From CAVQNQ01 sp963714205 (GTDB lineage: Bacteria; Acidobacteriota; Terriglobia; Bryobacterales; Bryobacteraceae): 64,000 nucleotides of DNA. Shown here in pieces: positions 1 to 9,971 of the stretch; the stretch's first letter is position 1, and the number at the start of each line of letters is the position of its first letter. Position numbers and translations under genes: made by a program. The stretch lies in contig CAVQNQ010000003.1 in NCBI GenBank assembly GCA_963714205.1, forward strand, positions 682,001 through 746,000, in the 5' to 3' direction. Below the pieces are notes generated by a model. That model had not been told where the DNA came from and searched no databases. It was given only the letters and a program-made list of their open reading frames with translations.

Positions 1-2060
1 CCAAGACGTACGATCTCAGGTTGGACCACAATTTTTCGGAGAGCAACAAGTTGATGGCGCGCTATGGCAAGAACTTCAACCGTAACGACACCGGCTCCGA
101 ATTCCCAGATCCGCGCTCTGGCGGTGTATATAACAATACCCCGAATCACTTTGTCACAGTCAATTTCGTTCACGTCTTTAGTCCCAAGGCTACCAATGAC
201 TTGCACGTCAACTGGTGGCAGAATTACGCGCACCGGACGGTGGGAGGCACCGGCACGGTTTCGGAAAACGACATGGGGATTTACGGATTGCCTAATGGTG
301 CGGACAGGGATCTCGCCACGCCGTTGTACAATTTCACGAACTTCACCTCGGTCGGACCGGGGTACAGTTCGTTAATGTACCAGCTCGAGGCAAGCAGGTC
401 GATCGTGGACACAGCCTCCATCGCTCTGGCACGGCACACCATCAAATTTGGTGGCGAAGTGCGCCAGCTCCGAACCGACAACTTGCAGCCCAACAACAAC
501 AACGGCGACTTTACGTTCAACAACTCCTTCACCAACCAAGTCGGTCTCGCGCAAAGCGGTTATGACTTTGCGAGCTTCATGCTGGGGTTGCCAGTGTCCA
601 CGACTTACACGATTTTCCCTGACATGTTCCGCACCCGGACTACGATTTTCGCCCTCTTCGTGCAAGATGACTTCCGTGTCAACAAGAAGCTCACGTTGAA
701 CATTGGCCTGCGCTTTGACGCCCCTCTCTGGTGGCACGAAGCGCAGAACCGGTCCGGAGTTTTCAACCTCCAACAGAACCAATGGGTACAATTTGGAACC
801 AGCGGTTTTCGGACCACGCCGTGGGACAACGACTTAAGAAACCTCGGGCCCCGCTTGGGGTTTGCTTACTCACCGTTCGGCAGCGATAAGACGGTGATTC
901 GAGGCGCATACGGCATGTTTACCGTGGGCACCGGTCAGAGTTTCCGGGAGTCTTATATGCAACTGACGCCCTTTTTTGCCCTGGGCGATGGAGGTACGTT
1001 AACCAGCACCGATAATATCCACTGGACGAACACATTGGACAACATTCCGTTTAGTGCTCAAAGCCGCACCGGCGCGGGGTATACGGAGGTGGAAGTCTAC
1101 CCCGACCATAACCCCATGGCCTACATGCAACAGTGGAACTTCAACGTGGGTCACCAGTTTAAGGACGTGCTGGTGCAAGTGGGATATGCCGGCAGCAAGG
1201 GCACCCACCTGAACATGGGCGGTTACGAGGGCGACTACAACATGAACGCTATCCCGGGGAATATGCTTTCCCAGGCGCAGGGCCGGTTCATCGCGCCCTA
1301 CGTGCCTTACCCGCAATTCCCCACTGGCGTCCTGATGGAACAATGGATTGGGTCGTCGAGCTACAACTCGCTCCAGGTCAAAGTGGAGCGACGGTTCGCT
1401 GGTGGATTTGGTGTCATGGGGGCGTATACCTTCCAGAAGACTATCGATGTCGGCGACACCGGGTACCGCGATCCGGTGGATAACCGGAACCTGGACCGGG
1501 GGCTTTCCGAAAACAGCATCCCGCAGCGCCTCACGGCTGCTTGGAATTACGCGCTTCCGTGGGGCCGGGGCCGGCAGTGGCTCACGTCCGGTCCGCTCAT
1601 CTATCCCTTGGGCGGATGGGAACTCAACGGTACGCTGACTCTGCAATCCGGCATGCCGCTGAATCCCACCGAGAATTACAACAGCGAGGTAGCTGGCGCG
1701 GAGGTGTTCAACGCACCCAATGTGAGCTCCGATCCGGTCATTCCTTCTTCCCAACGCACGCTCCAGAGGTGGTTCAATACGTCGGTGTTTTCGCTGCCGG
1801 CTTTGTACACCATGGGCGATGCCGGCAAGGGCCTGATCTTCGGTCCGGGAATGTCGATCCTCAACATCGACCTCAGCAAGCGGTTCTATGGATTCGGCAA
1901 CGAAACTCGCAATCTCGAGTTCCGCGCAGAGGCGTACAACCTCTTTAACACGCCGACGTTCGGCAATCCCAACGTCACCGCCGATTCGGCGCAGTTCGGG
2001 CATATAACCAGTGCCAGCAACAGCCGCACCATGCAGTTAGCCCTGAAGTTTTACTTCTGA
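1..2060 (+). CDS. TonB-dependent receptor-like outer-membrane protein, C-terminal part
   Basis: This is the 3' part of an outer-membrane beta-barrel protein; the reading frame is open to the window edge, so the signal peptide, carboxypeptidase-regulatory domain and plug lie upstream. What remains is about 680 residues of barrel, rich in aromatic and polar strands. Family-typical stretches are visible, such as FALFVQDDFRV, LTLNIGLRFD and AEAYNLFNTPTFG, and the protein ends in LALKFYF with a terminal aromatic as expected for BAM recognition. It resembles the very large acidobacterial receptors that import oligosaccharides or other large ligands, like the full-length one at 20.6-24.2 kb. A terminator follows, so it ends a transcription unit. 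The substrate cannot be read from sequence; proximity to GH51 genes suggests plant oligosaccharides. Confidence 0.85.
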   Translation, partial: KTYDLRLDHNFSESNKLMARYGKNFNRNDTGSEFPDPRSGGVYNNTPNHFVTVNFVHVFSPKATNDLHVNWWQNYAHRTVGGTGTVSENDMGIYGLPNGADRDLATPLYNFTNFTSVGPGYSSLMYQLEASRSIVDTASIALARHTIKFGGEVRQLRTDNLQPNNNNGDFTFNNSFTNQVGLAQSGYDFASFMLGLPVSTTYTIFPDMFRTRTTIFALFVQDDFRVNKKLTLNIGLRFDAPLWWHEAQNRSGVFNLQQNQWVQFGTSGFRTTPWDNDLRNLGPRLGFAYSPFGSDKTVIRGAYGMFTVGTGQSFRESYMQLTPFFALGDGGTLTSTDNIHWTNTLDNIPFSAQSRTGAGYTEVEVYPDHNPMAYMQQWNFNVGHQFKDVLVQVGYAGSKGTHLNMGGYEGDYNMNAIPGNMLSQAQGRFIAPYVPYPQFPTGVLMEQWIGSSSYNSLQVKVERRFAGGFGVMGAYTFQKTIDVGDTGYRDPVDNRNLDRGLSENSIPQRLTAAWNYALPWGRGRQWLTSGPLIYPLGGWELNGTLTLQSGMPLNPTENYNSEVAGAEVFNAPNVSSDPVIPSSQRTLQRWFNTSVFSLPALYTMGDAGKGLIFGPGMSILNIDLSKRFYGFGNETRNLEFRAEAYNLFNTPTFGNPNVTADSAQFGHITSASNSRTMQLALKFYF

Positions 2061-2077
2061 CGAAGTTTTACTTCTGA
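2045..2077 (+). repeat. 16-17-bp tandem duplication spanning a stop codon
   Basis: The unit GAAGTTTTACTTCTGA, which encodes the last residues and stop of the upstream receptor, is repeated at once. The second copy lies outside the gene, so this looks like a small slippage duplication. Confidence 0.8.
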
Positions 2078-2114
2078 TATGGAGCGGCCTGTCAAGACGG
2101 CTGCGAGGGTTCGG

Positions 2115-2157
2115 GCCGACTCTTCGGTCAACGATCCGAGAGTCGGCTCTTTTTTTG
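2115..2157 (+). terminator. Rho-independent terminator after the TonB receptor
   Basis: GCCGACTCT at 2115-2123 pairs with AGAGTCGGC at 2139-2147. Further pairing of TCGG with CCGA extends the stem with one bulge, and a TCTTTTTTT tract follows. It separates the receptor from the GH51 cluster. Confidence 0.85.
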
Positions 2158-2246
2158 ATAGCTGAGCAGGTGGCCGGCTTGGGCGAAGACTCTGGTGTGA
2201 CGTAAGATTGGGAAATTCTAGCGTGACAACCAACATTAGGTGGCCG

Positions 2247-4322
2247 ATGAAAGAACATGGGTTCTTGAAAGGCGTGCTGACGGCGATGATCGTCAGCGGC
2301 CTGGCGCACAGTGGCGGCGCACAGCAAGTGACCATGACGGTGGACGCGAGCAAGACGGGTGCGCCCATCTCCCGACACATGTATGGATTCTTCACCGAAC
2401 TCTTGAGCAACTGCTACGAGCAAGGCATGTGGGCCGAGATGCTCGGCGACCGCAAGTTCTTCTATCCGGTGGACTCCAGCAAGGAACAAAAGCCTCCCAA
2501 TAGCAGGAAATTCGTGGCCCGGTGGAGACCCCTGGGTGCGGACGAGTTCGTGGTGATGGACCGCGAGCGCGCCTATGTGGGCGAGCACAGCCCCATGGTC
2601 AAGTTGGAGGCCGCCACGCCGCATGGTATCCAGCAGGCCGGCATGGCAGTTCGCAAAGGCAGGAAGTACTCCGGCCGCGTGGTGCTTGCGGCCGACCCCG
2701 GAGCCGAGGTGAAAGTCAGCTTGGTCTGGGGACCGAACGCCGGCGACCGGCAGACCATCCCCATCAAATCGCTGCGCAGAGAATACGCCAAGTTTCCTTT
2801 GAGCTTCACGGCCGAGGGGGACAGCGACGATGCCCGGCTGGAGATCGCGGGAACGGGTAAGGGGTCGTTCCACATCGGCGCCGTTTCCCTGATGCCGGCG
2901 GACAACCTGAACGGGTTTCGCGCCGATCTGATCGCTCTGTTCCGGGAGATTGGGCCGACTATGTTCCGCTGGCCCGGCGGGAATATGACGTCAGCTTACG
3001 ACTGGCGGGATGGAATCGGCGATCCGGACAAGCGCCCTCCGCGCTATGACTACGCCTGGCACGCACTGGAGCCCAACGATGTAGGCATCGACGACTACAT
3101 GAACCTGAACAAGCTGCTCAACATGGATTCGTACATCTGCGTGAATACCGGCTTCGGCGACGCGCATTCGGCCGCGCAAGAGGTGGAGTACGTGAACGGT
3201 TCGGCGAGCACCCCCATGGGCAAGCTGCGGGCCGCCAACGGCCATCCGGAACCCTACAAGGCGGTCTGGTGGAACGTCGGCAACGAGATGTTCGGTCCGT
3301 GGCAGTTGGGCTTCATGGCTATGGATCAGTACGTCATCAAGCACAACATGGTGGTGGAGGCGATGCGGCGGGTGGATCCGGGCATCAAGATCGTGGCCTC
3401 GGGCGCGACGATCGTGGAGGCCAGCCAAAGCCGCGCGGCCATCATGATCACCGGCAAACACGTGGCGGCATTCGGCGGGCCGGCCGATTTTACGGGCGGG
3501 CTTCTGGCGCACTCTTCGGAGTACCTGGACGCGATCGCCGAGCACATCTATCCGGAGAGAATCGGCATGGCATTCGATGCCGAAAAGCAGGAGTATGTGA
3601 AGGTGGACGAGCCTCTGGTAGATGGGGCCCGGAGATTGGCCAGCGCCGTGCACGCCCCGATCGAGGCGTGGGAGGAGTACCAGCGGCGGCTCCCCAACGT
3701 CAAGGTGGATCAGGTCCCGATGGCGCTCGATGAATGGGTCTCCGGGAATATCGGCGACGCCCGGGATTCGATGTTTCAATCACTCGCCTGCGCCGAGGCG
3801 ATGAATGAAATGCTCCGGCATTCGCACCGGTTCGTCATTTCGGCGTACACGGGCGCACCCGAACTGCTGGCGATCAGCAAGACGGATTCGACCGTGCGGC
3901 CGATCGGGCTGATGTTCGAATTGTACCGGCGGCATTTCGGGACCATTCCGCTGGCCGTGGAGGGGAACTCGCCGCCCCACGACGTGAAGGGCACGGTGGG
4001 AGTGGACAAGTCCAAGACCCCCGCGGGCAGCGACACATATCCACTGGATGCTGTGGCCGCACTGACCGCGGACCGGAAGTCGTTGACGCTGGCGATTGTG
4101 AACCCTTCGGAGTCCGGCCAGCAGATGGATGTGGCGCTCCAAGGCGTGGCCGTGCAAAACCAGGGCCGGATGTGGCGAGTCGCGGCGGCGGATCTGACCG
4201 CCGCGAACGAACCCGGGAAGCCGCGCGTGGTGGACATTGTGGAGATCCCTGTGACCCAGGCGCCGGGCAGACTGGCGATTCCTCCGATCAGCATCAGCAT
4301 CTATGAGTTCCCGGTGCGGTAG
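2247..4322 (+). CDS. GH51-like alpha-L-arabinofuranosidase, copy 1
   Basis: Secreted glycosidase expected to release terminal L-arabinofuranose from arabinan or arabinoxylan. The chosen ATG follows AGGTGG and opens a signal peptide (MKEHGFLKG... ending GGAQ), after which the mature protein starts QVTMTVDASKTGAPIS. GH51 hallmarks are present: FRWPGGN, the acid/base motif WWNVGNEM, and a likely nucleophile in ALDEW. A carbohydrate-binding-like insert lies near residues 90-220 and a C-terminal beta-sandwich follows the barrel. About 691 residues, normal for the secreted subfamily. It is the first of three tandem paralogues. From about position 2514 to its stop it is almost identical in DNA to copy 3, while the first 90 residues differ clearly, a pattern that suggests gene conversion or recent duplication. 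Confidence 0.88.
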   Translation: MKEHGFLKGVLTAMIVSGLAHSGGAQQVTMTVDASKTGAPISRHMYGFFTELLSNCYEQGMWAEMLGDRKFFYPVDSSKEQKPPNSRKFVARWRPLGADEFVVMDRERAYVGEHSPMVKLEAATPHGIQQAGMAVRKGRKYSGRVVLAADPGAEVKVSLVWGPNAGDRQTIPIKSLRREYAKFPLSFTAEGDSDDARLEIAGTGKGSFHIGAVSLMPADNLNGFRADLIALFREIGPTMFRWPGGNMTSAYDWRDGIGDPDKRPPRYDYAWHALEPNDVGIDDYMNLNKLLNMDSYICVNTGFGDAHSAAQEVEYVNGSASTPMGKLRAANGHPEPYKAVWWNVGNEMFGPWQLGFMAMDQYVIKHNMVVEAMRRVDPGIKIVASGATIVEASQSRAAIMITGKHVAAFGGPADFTGGLLAHSSEYLDAIAEHIYPERIGMAFDAEKQEYVKVDEPLVDGARRLASAVHAPIEAWEEYQRRLPNVKVDQVPMALDEWVSGNIGDARDSMFQSLACAEAMNEMLRHSHRFVISAYTGAPELLAISKTDSTVRPIGLMFELYRRHFGTIPLAVEGNSPPHDVKGTVGVDKSKTPAGSDTYPLDAVAALTADRKSLTLAIVNPSESGQQMDVALQGVAVQNQGRMWRVAAADLTAANEPGKPRVVDIVEIPVTQAPGRLAIPPISISIYEFPVR

Positions 4323-4420
4323 CCCGAGCCACCGTCGGCACCGCAGGGACCGGCTGTGTCCGGCTTTCAGATTTGGACCTAGATCTCGGCTTTGGCCGAG
4401 CCGAAGAGAAAGGAGTTATT

Positions 4421-5512
4421 GTGCGACTTTATTTTACCCGCAGAAATTTCCTGACCACCGGCGTCGGAGCGCTGGTTACCGCCGCGGAGCTGCGTGCCCA
4501 GTCGGAGCAGATCCCCGTAGCCGGTGTGCCGATCACGGAACTCAAATCGCGCTCGCTCGTGGCGCTGACGGCCGGCGACGATCGCCGCAAGTGCGTCTAC
4601 CAGGCTCTCATGGCGATCGACGACCAGATCCGGCCCAAGCTGAAAACCAAGAAGCGCATCCTCATCAAAGCGAATGACGTGGGCGGCGGCCGCAACCCGC
4701 TGGCCTGCACTCACCCCGATGCGCTCCGTGGAATGCTGGACTACCTGGCGCCGCGCTTCAAGGGACCGATCACGATCGGCGAGGTTTTGGGCGGGTCGGG
4801 TGTTTTCGATGGTCTGCATTACCCGGACGTGGTCAAAGAGTACAAGCAGGTCGACCTCGTCGACTTCGCGCAGGAGGGCAAGTTTGTAATGCGGCCAATG
4901 CTGGACCAGGATGCCCACATGATCCCGGTTCACCTGGCGGCCCGGTTCTTCGATCCGGACGCCTTCATCATCGGCGCAGCGATGCTGAAATCGCATAACT
5001 ACGCGGTTGTCACAGGGTCGGTAAAGAACATGGTGCTGGGCGCTCCCGCGCGCAACGACAAGGTCCTTTATCACGCGGGGTTCCACCTGGTCCACTACAA
5101 CATGGTGGTGACGGCGCAGGCCATGCAGCCATACTGGGGCCTCGCGGTGATTGACGGCCACGAAGGAATGGAGGGCAACGGACCCGTCATGGGCACCCCG
5201 GTGTCTTCGAAGCTGGCCATCGCCTCGACCGATTTCATCGCCGCGGACAGGGTCGCGGTGGAGTGCATGGGGGTCGATCCAAACTGGGTCGGCTATCTGC
5301 GATATTGCGCCCAGGTTGGCTTGGGTAATTACGATCTCGCGAAGATCGACATCCGCGGTCCGCAGATTGCGTCGGTGCAGAAGAAGTACCGGATGAATGC
5401 CGACGTCGAACGGCAGTTGGCCTGGATGACGCCGCTGGACGTGCAGGATGGTGCCTGGAGCGGTCCGAGAGGTATGCGAACCGACAGGCCGCCCGCCGCA
5501 CCGGCCAAATAG
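4421..5512 (+). CDS. Tat-exported DUF362 domain protein, copy 1
   Basis: The GTG start is supported by AAAGGAG 5-11 nt upstream and by a Tat-type signal (RRNFLTTG, hydrophobic stretch, then ELRAQ). The mature part is a DUF362 domain, a family often fused to or associated with iron-sulfur proteins but without a settled reaction. Conserved stretches include GDDRRKCVYQAL, IDDQIRPKLK, an AMLKSHNYAVVTGSVKN segment and GHEGMEGNGP. About 363 residues with no extra ferredoxin domain seen. It sits between two arabinofuranosidase genes, and its intergenic spacer resembles the one at 7755-7875, so gene and spacer probably duplicated together. A paralogue lies at 17950-19115 on the other strand. The role in polysaccharide use is inferred only from position. 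Confidence 0.8.
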   Translation: MRLYFTRRNFLTTGVGALVTAAELRAQSEQIPVAGVPITELKSRSLVALTAGDDRRKCVYQALMAIDDQIRPKLKTKKRILIKANDVGGGRNPLACTHPDALRGMLDYLAPRFKGPITIGEVLGGSGVFDGLHYPDVVKEYKQVDLVDFAQEGKFVMRPMLDQDAHMIPVHLAARFFDPDAFIIGAAMLKSHNYAVVTGSVKNMVLGAPARNDKVLYHAGFHLVHYNMVVTAQAMQPYWGLAVIDGHEGMEGNGPVMGTPVSSKLAIASTDFIAADRVAVECMGVDPNWVGYLRYCAQVGLGNYDLAKIDIRGPQIASVQKKYRMNADVERQLAWMTPLDVQDGAWSGPRGMRTDRPPAAPAK

Positions 5513-5545
5513 ACCGGATGAGACCACCGCGCTTCGTTCCCGCAA

Positions 5546-5590
5546 CCAAGATGAGGTGGCCGATGAAAAAAGATGGACTCGTCAAAGAAA
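5546..5590 (+). repeat. Remnant resembling the 5' leader of the GH51 genes
   Basis: CCAAGATGAGGTGGCCGATG here closely matches the leader and start codon of GH51 copy 3 (7859-7878) and, less fully, that of copy 1. It is followed by a short unrelated frame, so it looks like a decayed duplicate of a GH51 start. A TATAAT at 5621-5626 before the next gene may be a -10 element. Confidence 0.45.
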
Positions 5591-5654
5591 AAGAGGGTTC
5601 CAGCCAAGTGCGGTTGGGCCTATAATCCAGGGTGCAGAAGAGGCGAGGTGACTG

Positions 5655-7754
5655 ATGAGGACCCAAGGACTCCACAAGATCCTGCTGGCGGCGATGGCCG
5701 TCAGCTTTTTTGCCTACACGGGCAGCGCGCAACAGGTGACTATGACGGTGGACGCGACCAAGACGGGTGCGCCCATCTCCTCATACATGTATGGGTTCTT
5801 CACGGAACTTCATGAAGCCAACAACGAGGGCGGTTTTTGGGCCGAGATGCTCGGCGACCGGAAGTTCTTCCATCCGGTGGATTCCAGTAAGGAACCCGAA
5901 CCTGCCCCGGGGCGCAGGAGAAGAGCTACGGCACCCAGGTTTAGGCCCTTTGGTCCGGACGAGTTCGTAGTGATGGACCGGCAGAAGGTCTGGGTGGGTG
6001 AGCACAGCCCCATGGTGAAACTGGAGGCCGCCACGCCGCACGGGATCCAGGAGGCGGGCCTGGGAGTCCGAAAAGGGAGGAAGTACTCCGGCCGCGTGAT
6101 CCTGGCGGCCGATCCGGGGGCGGAAGTGAAGGTCAGCCTCGTCTGGGGGCCCAATCCGGGCGACCGGCAGACTATCCAAATCAAGCCGCTCCGAACCGAA
6201 TACGCCAAGTTTCCCCTGAGCTTCACGGCCGGGGCGGACAGCGACGATGCCCGGCTGGAGATCGTGGGAACCGGGAAGGGGACGTTCCACATCGGCGCCG
6301 TGTCGCTGATGCCGGCGGACAACCTGAACGGCTATCGCGCGGATCTGATCGCGGAGATGAAGAAGATCGGGCCGACGATGTTCCGCTGGCCGGGTGGGAA
6401 TATGGTCTCCTCCTGGGACTGGCGTGATTCGATCGGCGATCCCGACAAGCGGCCCCCGCGCCTGAACCCCGCCTGGGGCGAAGTACAGCAGAACGACCTG
6501 GGGATCGACGACTACATGGTGCTCAACAAGCTGCTCAACCTGGAGCCGTACATTTGCGTGAATGCCGGTTTCGGCGACGCCCATTCGGCTGCTGAAGAAG
6601 TCGAGTACGTCAGCGGTTCGGCGAGCACACCGATGGGCAAGTGGCGGGCCGCCAATGGTCATCCGGAGCCTTACAAGGTGACCTGGTGGAACATCGGCAA
6701 TGAGATGTGGAACACGCAGCAGATGGGCTTCATGGCTGCCGATCAGTACTGGATCAAGCACAACATGTTCGCGCAGGCGATGCGGCAGGTGGACCCGCAC
6801 ATCAAGATCGTGACGTCGGGGGCGTCGCCCATTGAGACCAGCCAGAGCCACGCGGCGCTGGCCATCACCGGAAAGCACATCGCCGCATTCGGCGGGCCGG
6901 CGGACTTTACCGGCGCCCTGCTGGCCCACTCCTCGGATTACTTCGACGCGGCCGCCGAACACATCTATCCCTCCCCGGCCGACCAGGCCTTCGATGCCGA
7001 CAAACAGGACTACGTGAAGGTGGAGGAACCCCTGGTGGGTTACGCCCGGAAGATAGCCAATGGCGTCCGCTGCGTGGTCGAGGCCTGGGATGAGTACCAG
7101 CGGCGATTCCCGGCTCTCAAGATGGATCGATACCCGGTCGCGCTGGATGAATGGGTCTCCGAATGGATCGGAGAACGCGGAACGAACCCGCCCGGCAATT
7201 CGATGTTTGCGCCCCTGGCTTGCTCCCAGGCGATGCATGAGATGTTCCGGCATTCGAACATGTTCATCATTTCGGCGTACACCGGGGCGTCCTCGCTGCT
7301 GACGATCAGCAAGACCGATGCGACGGTGCGGCCGATCGGATTGATGTTCGAAATGTACCGGCGGCATTTCGGGACCATTCCGGTGGAGGTGACGGGGAAC
7401 TCTCCGCAGCACGAAGTGAAGGGCACGATCTGGGTGGACAAGCCCAAGGTCTCCTCGGGCAGCGACACCTATCCGCTGGATGCCGCGGCGGCCCTGACGG
7501 CTGACAAGAAGGCCCTGACCGTGGCGATCGTGAACCCGACCGAGTCCGAGCAGCAGATCGATGTCGCGATCCAGGGCGTGACGGTTCAGGAGCAGGGCCG
7601 GTTGTGGCGCATCGCCGGCGCGGAGCTGGCCGCCGATAATGTGCCCGGCAAGCCGCTGGTGGTGGACATTGTGGAGAGTCCGGTGACGGGAGCGCCCGGC
7701 CGGCTGACGGTTCCCAAGCTCAGCATGAGTATCTACGAGGTGCCGCTCCGGTAG
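5655..7754 (+). CDS. GH51-like alpha-L-arabinofuranosidase, copy 2
   Basis: Second secreted arabinofuranosidase, 699 residues. The ATG follows GAGGTG, and an N-terminal signal peptide ends GSAQ before QVTMTVDATKTGAPIS. It has the same order as copy 1: N-terminal barrel start, binding-like insert, FRWPGGN, acid/base WWNIGNEM, nucleophile region ALDEWVSEW, and C-terminal sandwich. It is clearly more diverged from copies 1 and 3 than they are from each other, and carries a small insertion after the nucleophile (GERGTNPPGN). It is therefore an older paralogue that escaped the homogenisation seen between copies 1 and 3. Likely acts in the periplasm or outside the cell on arabinose-containing polymers; different linkage preference is possible but not shown. 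Confidence 0.88.
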   Translation: MRTQGLHKILLAAMAVSFFAYTGSAQQVTMTVDATKTGAPISSYMYGFFTELHEANNEGGFWAEMLGDRKFFHPVDSSKEPEPAPGRRRRATAPRFRPFGPDEFVVMDRQKVWVGEHSPMVKLEAATPHGIQEAGLGVRKGRKYSGRVILAADPGAEVKVSLVWGPNPGDRQTIQIKPLRTEYAKFPLSFTAGADSDDARLEIVGTGKGTFHIGAVSLMPADNLNGYRADLIAEMKKIGPTMFRWPGGNMVSSWDWRDSIGDPDKRPPRLNPAWGEVQQNDLGIDDYMVLNKLLNLEPYICVNAGFGDAHSAAEEVEYVSGSASTPMGKWRAANGHPEPYKVTWWNIGNEMWNTQQMGFMAADQYWIKHNMFAQAMRQVDPHIKIVTSGASPIETSQSHAALAITGKHIAAFGGPADFTGALLAHSSDYFDAAAEHIYPSPADQAFDADKQDYVKVEEPLVGYARKIANGVRCVVEAWDEYQRRFPALKMDRYPVALDEWVSEWIGERGTNPPGNSMFAPLACSQAMHEMFRHSNMFIISAYTGASSLLTISKTDATVRPIGLMFEMYRRHFGTIPVEVTGNSPQHEVKGTIWVDKPKVSSGSDTYPLDAAAALTADKKALTVAIVNPTESEQQIDVAIQGVTVQEQGRLWRIAGAELAADNVPGKPLVVDIVESPVTGAPGRLTVPKLSMSIYEVPLR

Positions 7755-7875
7755 CCACGGACTACCGTCGGCGCCGCAGGTAGCGGTTGTGTCCGGCCTT
7801 TCGGACTTATAGTTAGATCTCGGCTTTGGCCGGGGATTGAACTCGGTCGACCCGCCGGCCAAGATGAGGTAGCCG

Positions 7876-9943
7876 ATGAAAGAACGTGGATTATTGAAAG
7901 TCGCGCTGACGGCGATGATCGTCGGCGGTGTTGCGCACAGTGGCGGCGCACAACCAGTGACCATGACGGTGGACGCGAGCAGAACGGGTGCGCCCATCTC
8001 CCGACACATGTATGGTTTTTTTACTGAACTTCCGAGTAACTATGGCGGCGTCTGGGCTGAGATGCTCGGGGACCGGAAATTCTTCTATACGGTTTCCAGC
8101 AAGGAACTGACGCCCCAAAACCGCAGGTTCGTCGTGGCCCGGTGGAGACCCCTGGGTGCGGACGAGTTCGTGGTGATGGACCGTGAGCGCGCCTATGTGG
8201 GCGAGCATAGCCCCATGGTCAAGTTGGAGGCCGCCACGCCGCATGGTATTCAGCAGGCCGGCATGGCAGTTCGCAAAGGCAGGCAGTACTCCGGCCGCGT
8301 GGTGCTTGCGGCCGACCCCGGAGCCGAGGTGAAAGTCAGCTTGGTCTGGGGACCGAACGCCGGCGACCGGCAGACCATCCCCATCAAATCGCTGCGCAGA
8401 GAATACGCCAAGTTTCCCTTGAGCTTCACGGCCGAGGGGGACAGCGACGATGCCCGGCTGGAGATCGCGGGAACGGGTAAGGGGTCGTTCCACATCGGCG
8501 CCGTTTCCCTGATGCCGGCGGACAACCTGAACGGGTTTCGCGCCGATCTGATCGCTCTGTTCCGGGAGATCGGGCCGACTATGTTCCGCTGGCCCGGCGG
8601 GAATATGACGTCAGCTTACGACTGGCGGGATGGAATCGGCGATCCGGACAAGCGCCCTCCGCGCTATGACTACGCCTGGCACGCACTGGAGCCCAACGAT
8701 GTAGGCATCGACGACTACATGAACCTGAACAAGCTGCTCAACATGGATTCGTACATCTGCGTGAATACCGGCTTCGGCGACGCGCATTCGGCCGCGCAAG
8801 AGGTGGAGTACGTGAACGGTTCGGCGAGCACCCCCATGGGCAAGCTGCGGGCCGCCAACGGCCATCCGGAACCCTACAAGGCGGTCTGGTGGAACGTCGG
8901 CAACGAGATGTTCGGTCCGTGGCAGTTGGGCTTCATGGCTATGGATCAGTACGTCATCAAGCACAACATGGTGGTGGAGGCGATGCGGCGGGTGGATCCG
9001 GGCATCAAGATCGTGGCCTCGGGCGCGACGATCGTGGAGGCCAGCCAAAGCCGCGCGGCCATCATGATCACCGGCAAACACGTGGCGGCATTCGGCGGGC
9101 CGGCCGATTTTACGGGCGGGCTTCTGGCGCACTCTTCGGAGTACCTGGACGCGATCGCCGAGCACATCTATCCGGAGAGAATCGGCATGGCATTCGATGC
9201 CGAAAAGCAGGAGTATGTGAAGGTGGACGAGCCTCTGGTCAGATCGGGCCCGGAGGTTGGCCAGCGCTGTGCGCGCCCCGATCGAGGCGTGGGAGGAATA
9301 CCAGCGGCGGCTCCCCAACGTCAAGGTGGATCAGGTCCCGATGGCGCTCGATGAATGGGTCTCCGGGAATATCGGCGACGCCCGGGATTCGATGTTTCAA
9401 TCACTCGCCTGCGCCGAGGCGATGAATGAAATGCTCCGGCATTCGCACCGGTTCGTCATTTCGGCGTACACGGGCGCACCCGAACTGCTGGCGATCAGCA
9501 AGACGGATTCGACCGTGCGGCCGATCGGGCTGATGTTCGAATTGTACCGGCGGCATTTCGGGACCATTCCGCTGGCCGTGGAGGGGAACTCGCCGCCCCA
9601 CGATGTGAAGGGCACGGTGGGAGTGGACAAGTCCAAGACCCCCGCGGGCAGCGACACATATCCACTGGATGCTGTGGCCGCACTGACCGCGGACCGGAAG
9701 TCGTTGACGCTGGCGATTGTGAACCCTTCGGAGTCCGGCCAGCAGATGGATGTGGCGCTCCAAGGCGTGGCCGTGCAAAACCAGGGCCGGATGTGGCGAG
9801 TCGCGGCGGCGGACCTGACGGCCGCGAACGAACCCGGGAAGCCGCGCGGGGTGGACATTGTGGAGAGCCCTGTGACCCAGGCGCCGGGCAGACTGGCGAT
9901 TCCTCCGATCAGCATCAGCATCTACGAGTTCCCGGTGCGGTAG
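7876..9943 (+). pseudogene. GH51-like alpha-L-arabinofuranosidase, copy 3, frameshifted
   Basis: Third paralogue. The ATG follows a GAGGTAG leader, and the signal peptide and first 80 residues differ from copy 1 (shorter, TELPSNYGGVWAEM). From about 8134 the DNA is nearly identical to 2514-4322 of copy 1 and stays so exactly to the stop codon, then diverges. An extra C at about 9240 (CTGGTCAGATCGGG against CTGGTAGATGGGG) shifts the frame after EPLV. The remaining 230 residues, including the ALDEW nucleophile, continue intact in the next frame. Either a young pseudogene or an indel error; the intact downstream frame and several similar events in this window favour error. If the base is removed the product is a normal enzyme of about 690 residues. 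Confidence 0.82.
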
Positions 9944-9971
9944 CGGGCTGCGAAAGGAGCAAAAGGCGCCG

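Noticed and set aside
21..2003. Long minus-strand and alternate frames inside the TonB receptor and GH51 genes
   Set aside because: They mirror GC-rich coding sequence and have no domain content; the plus-strand proteins are clearly recognised.
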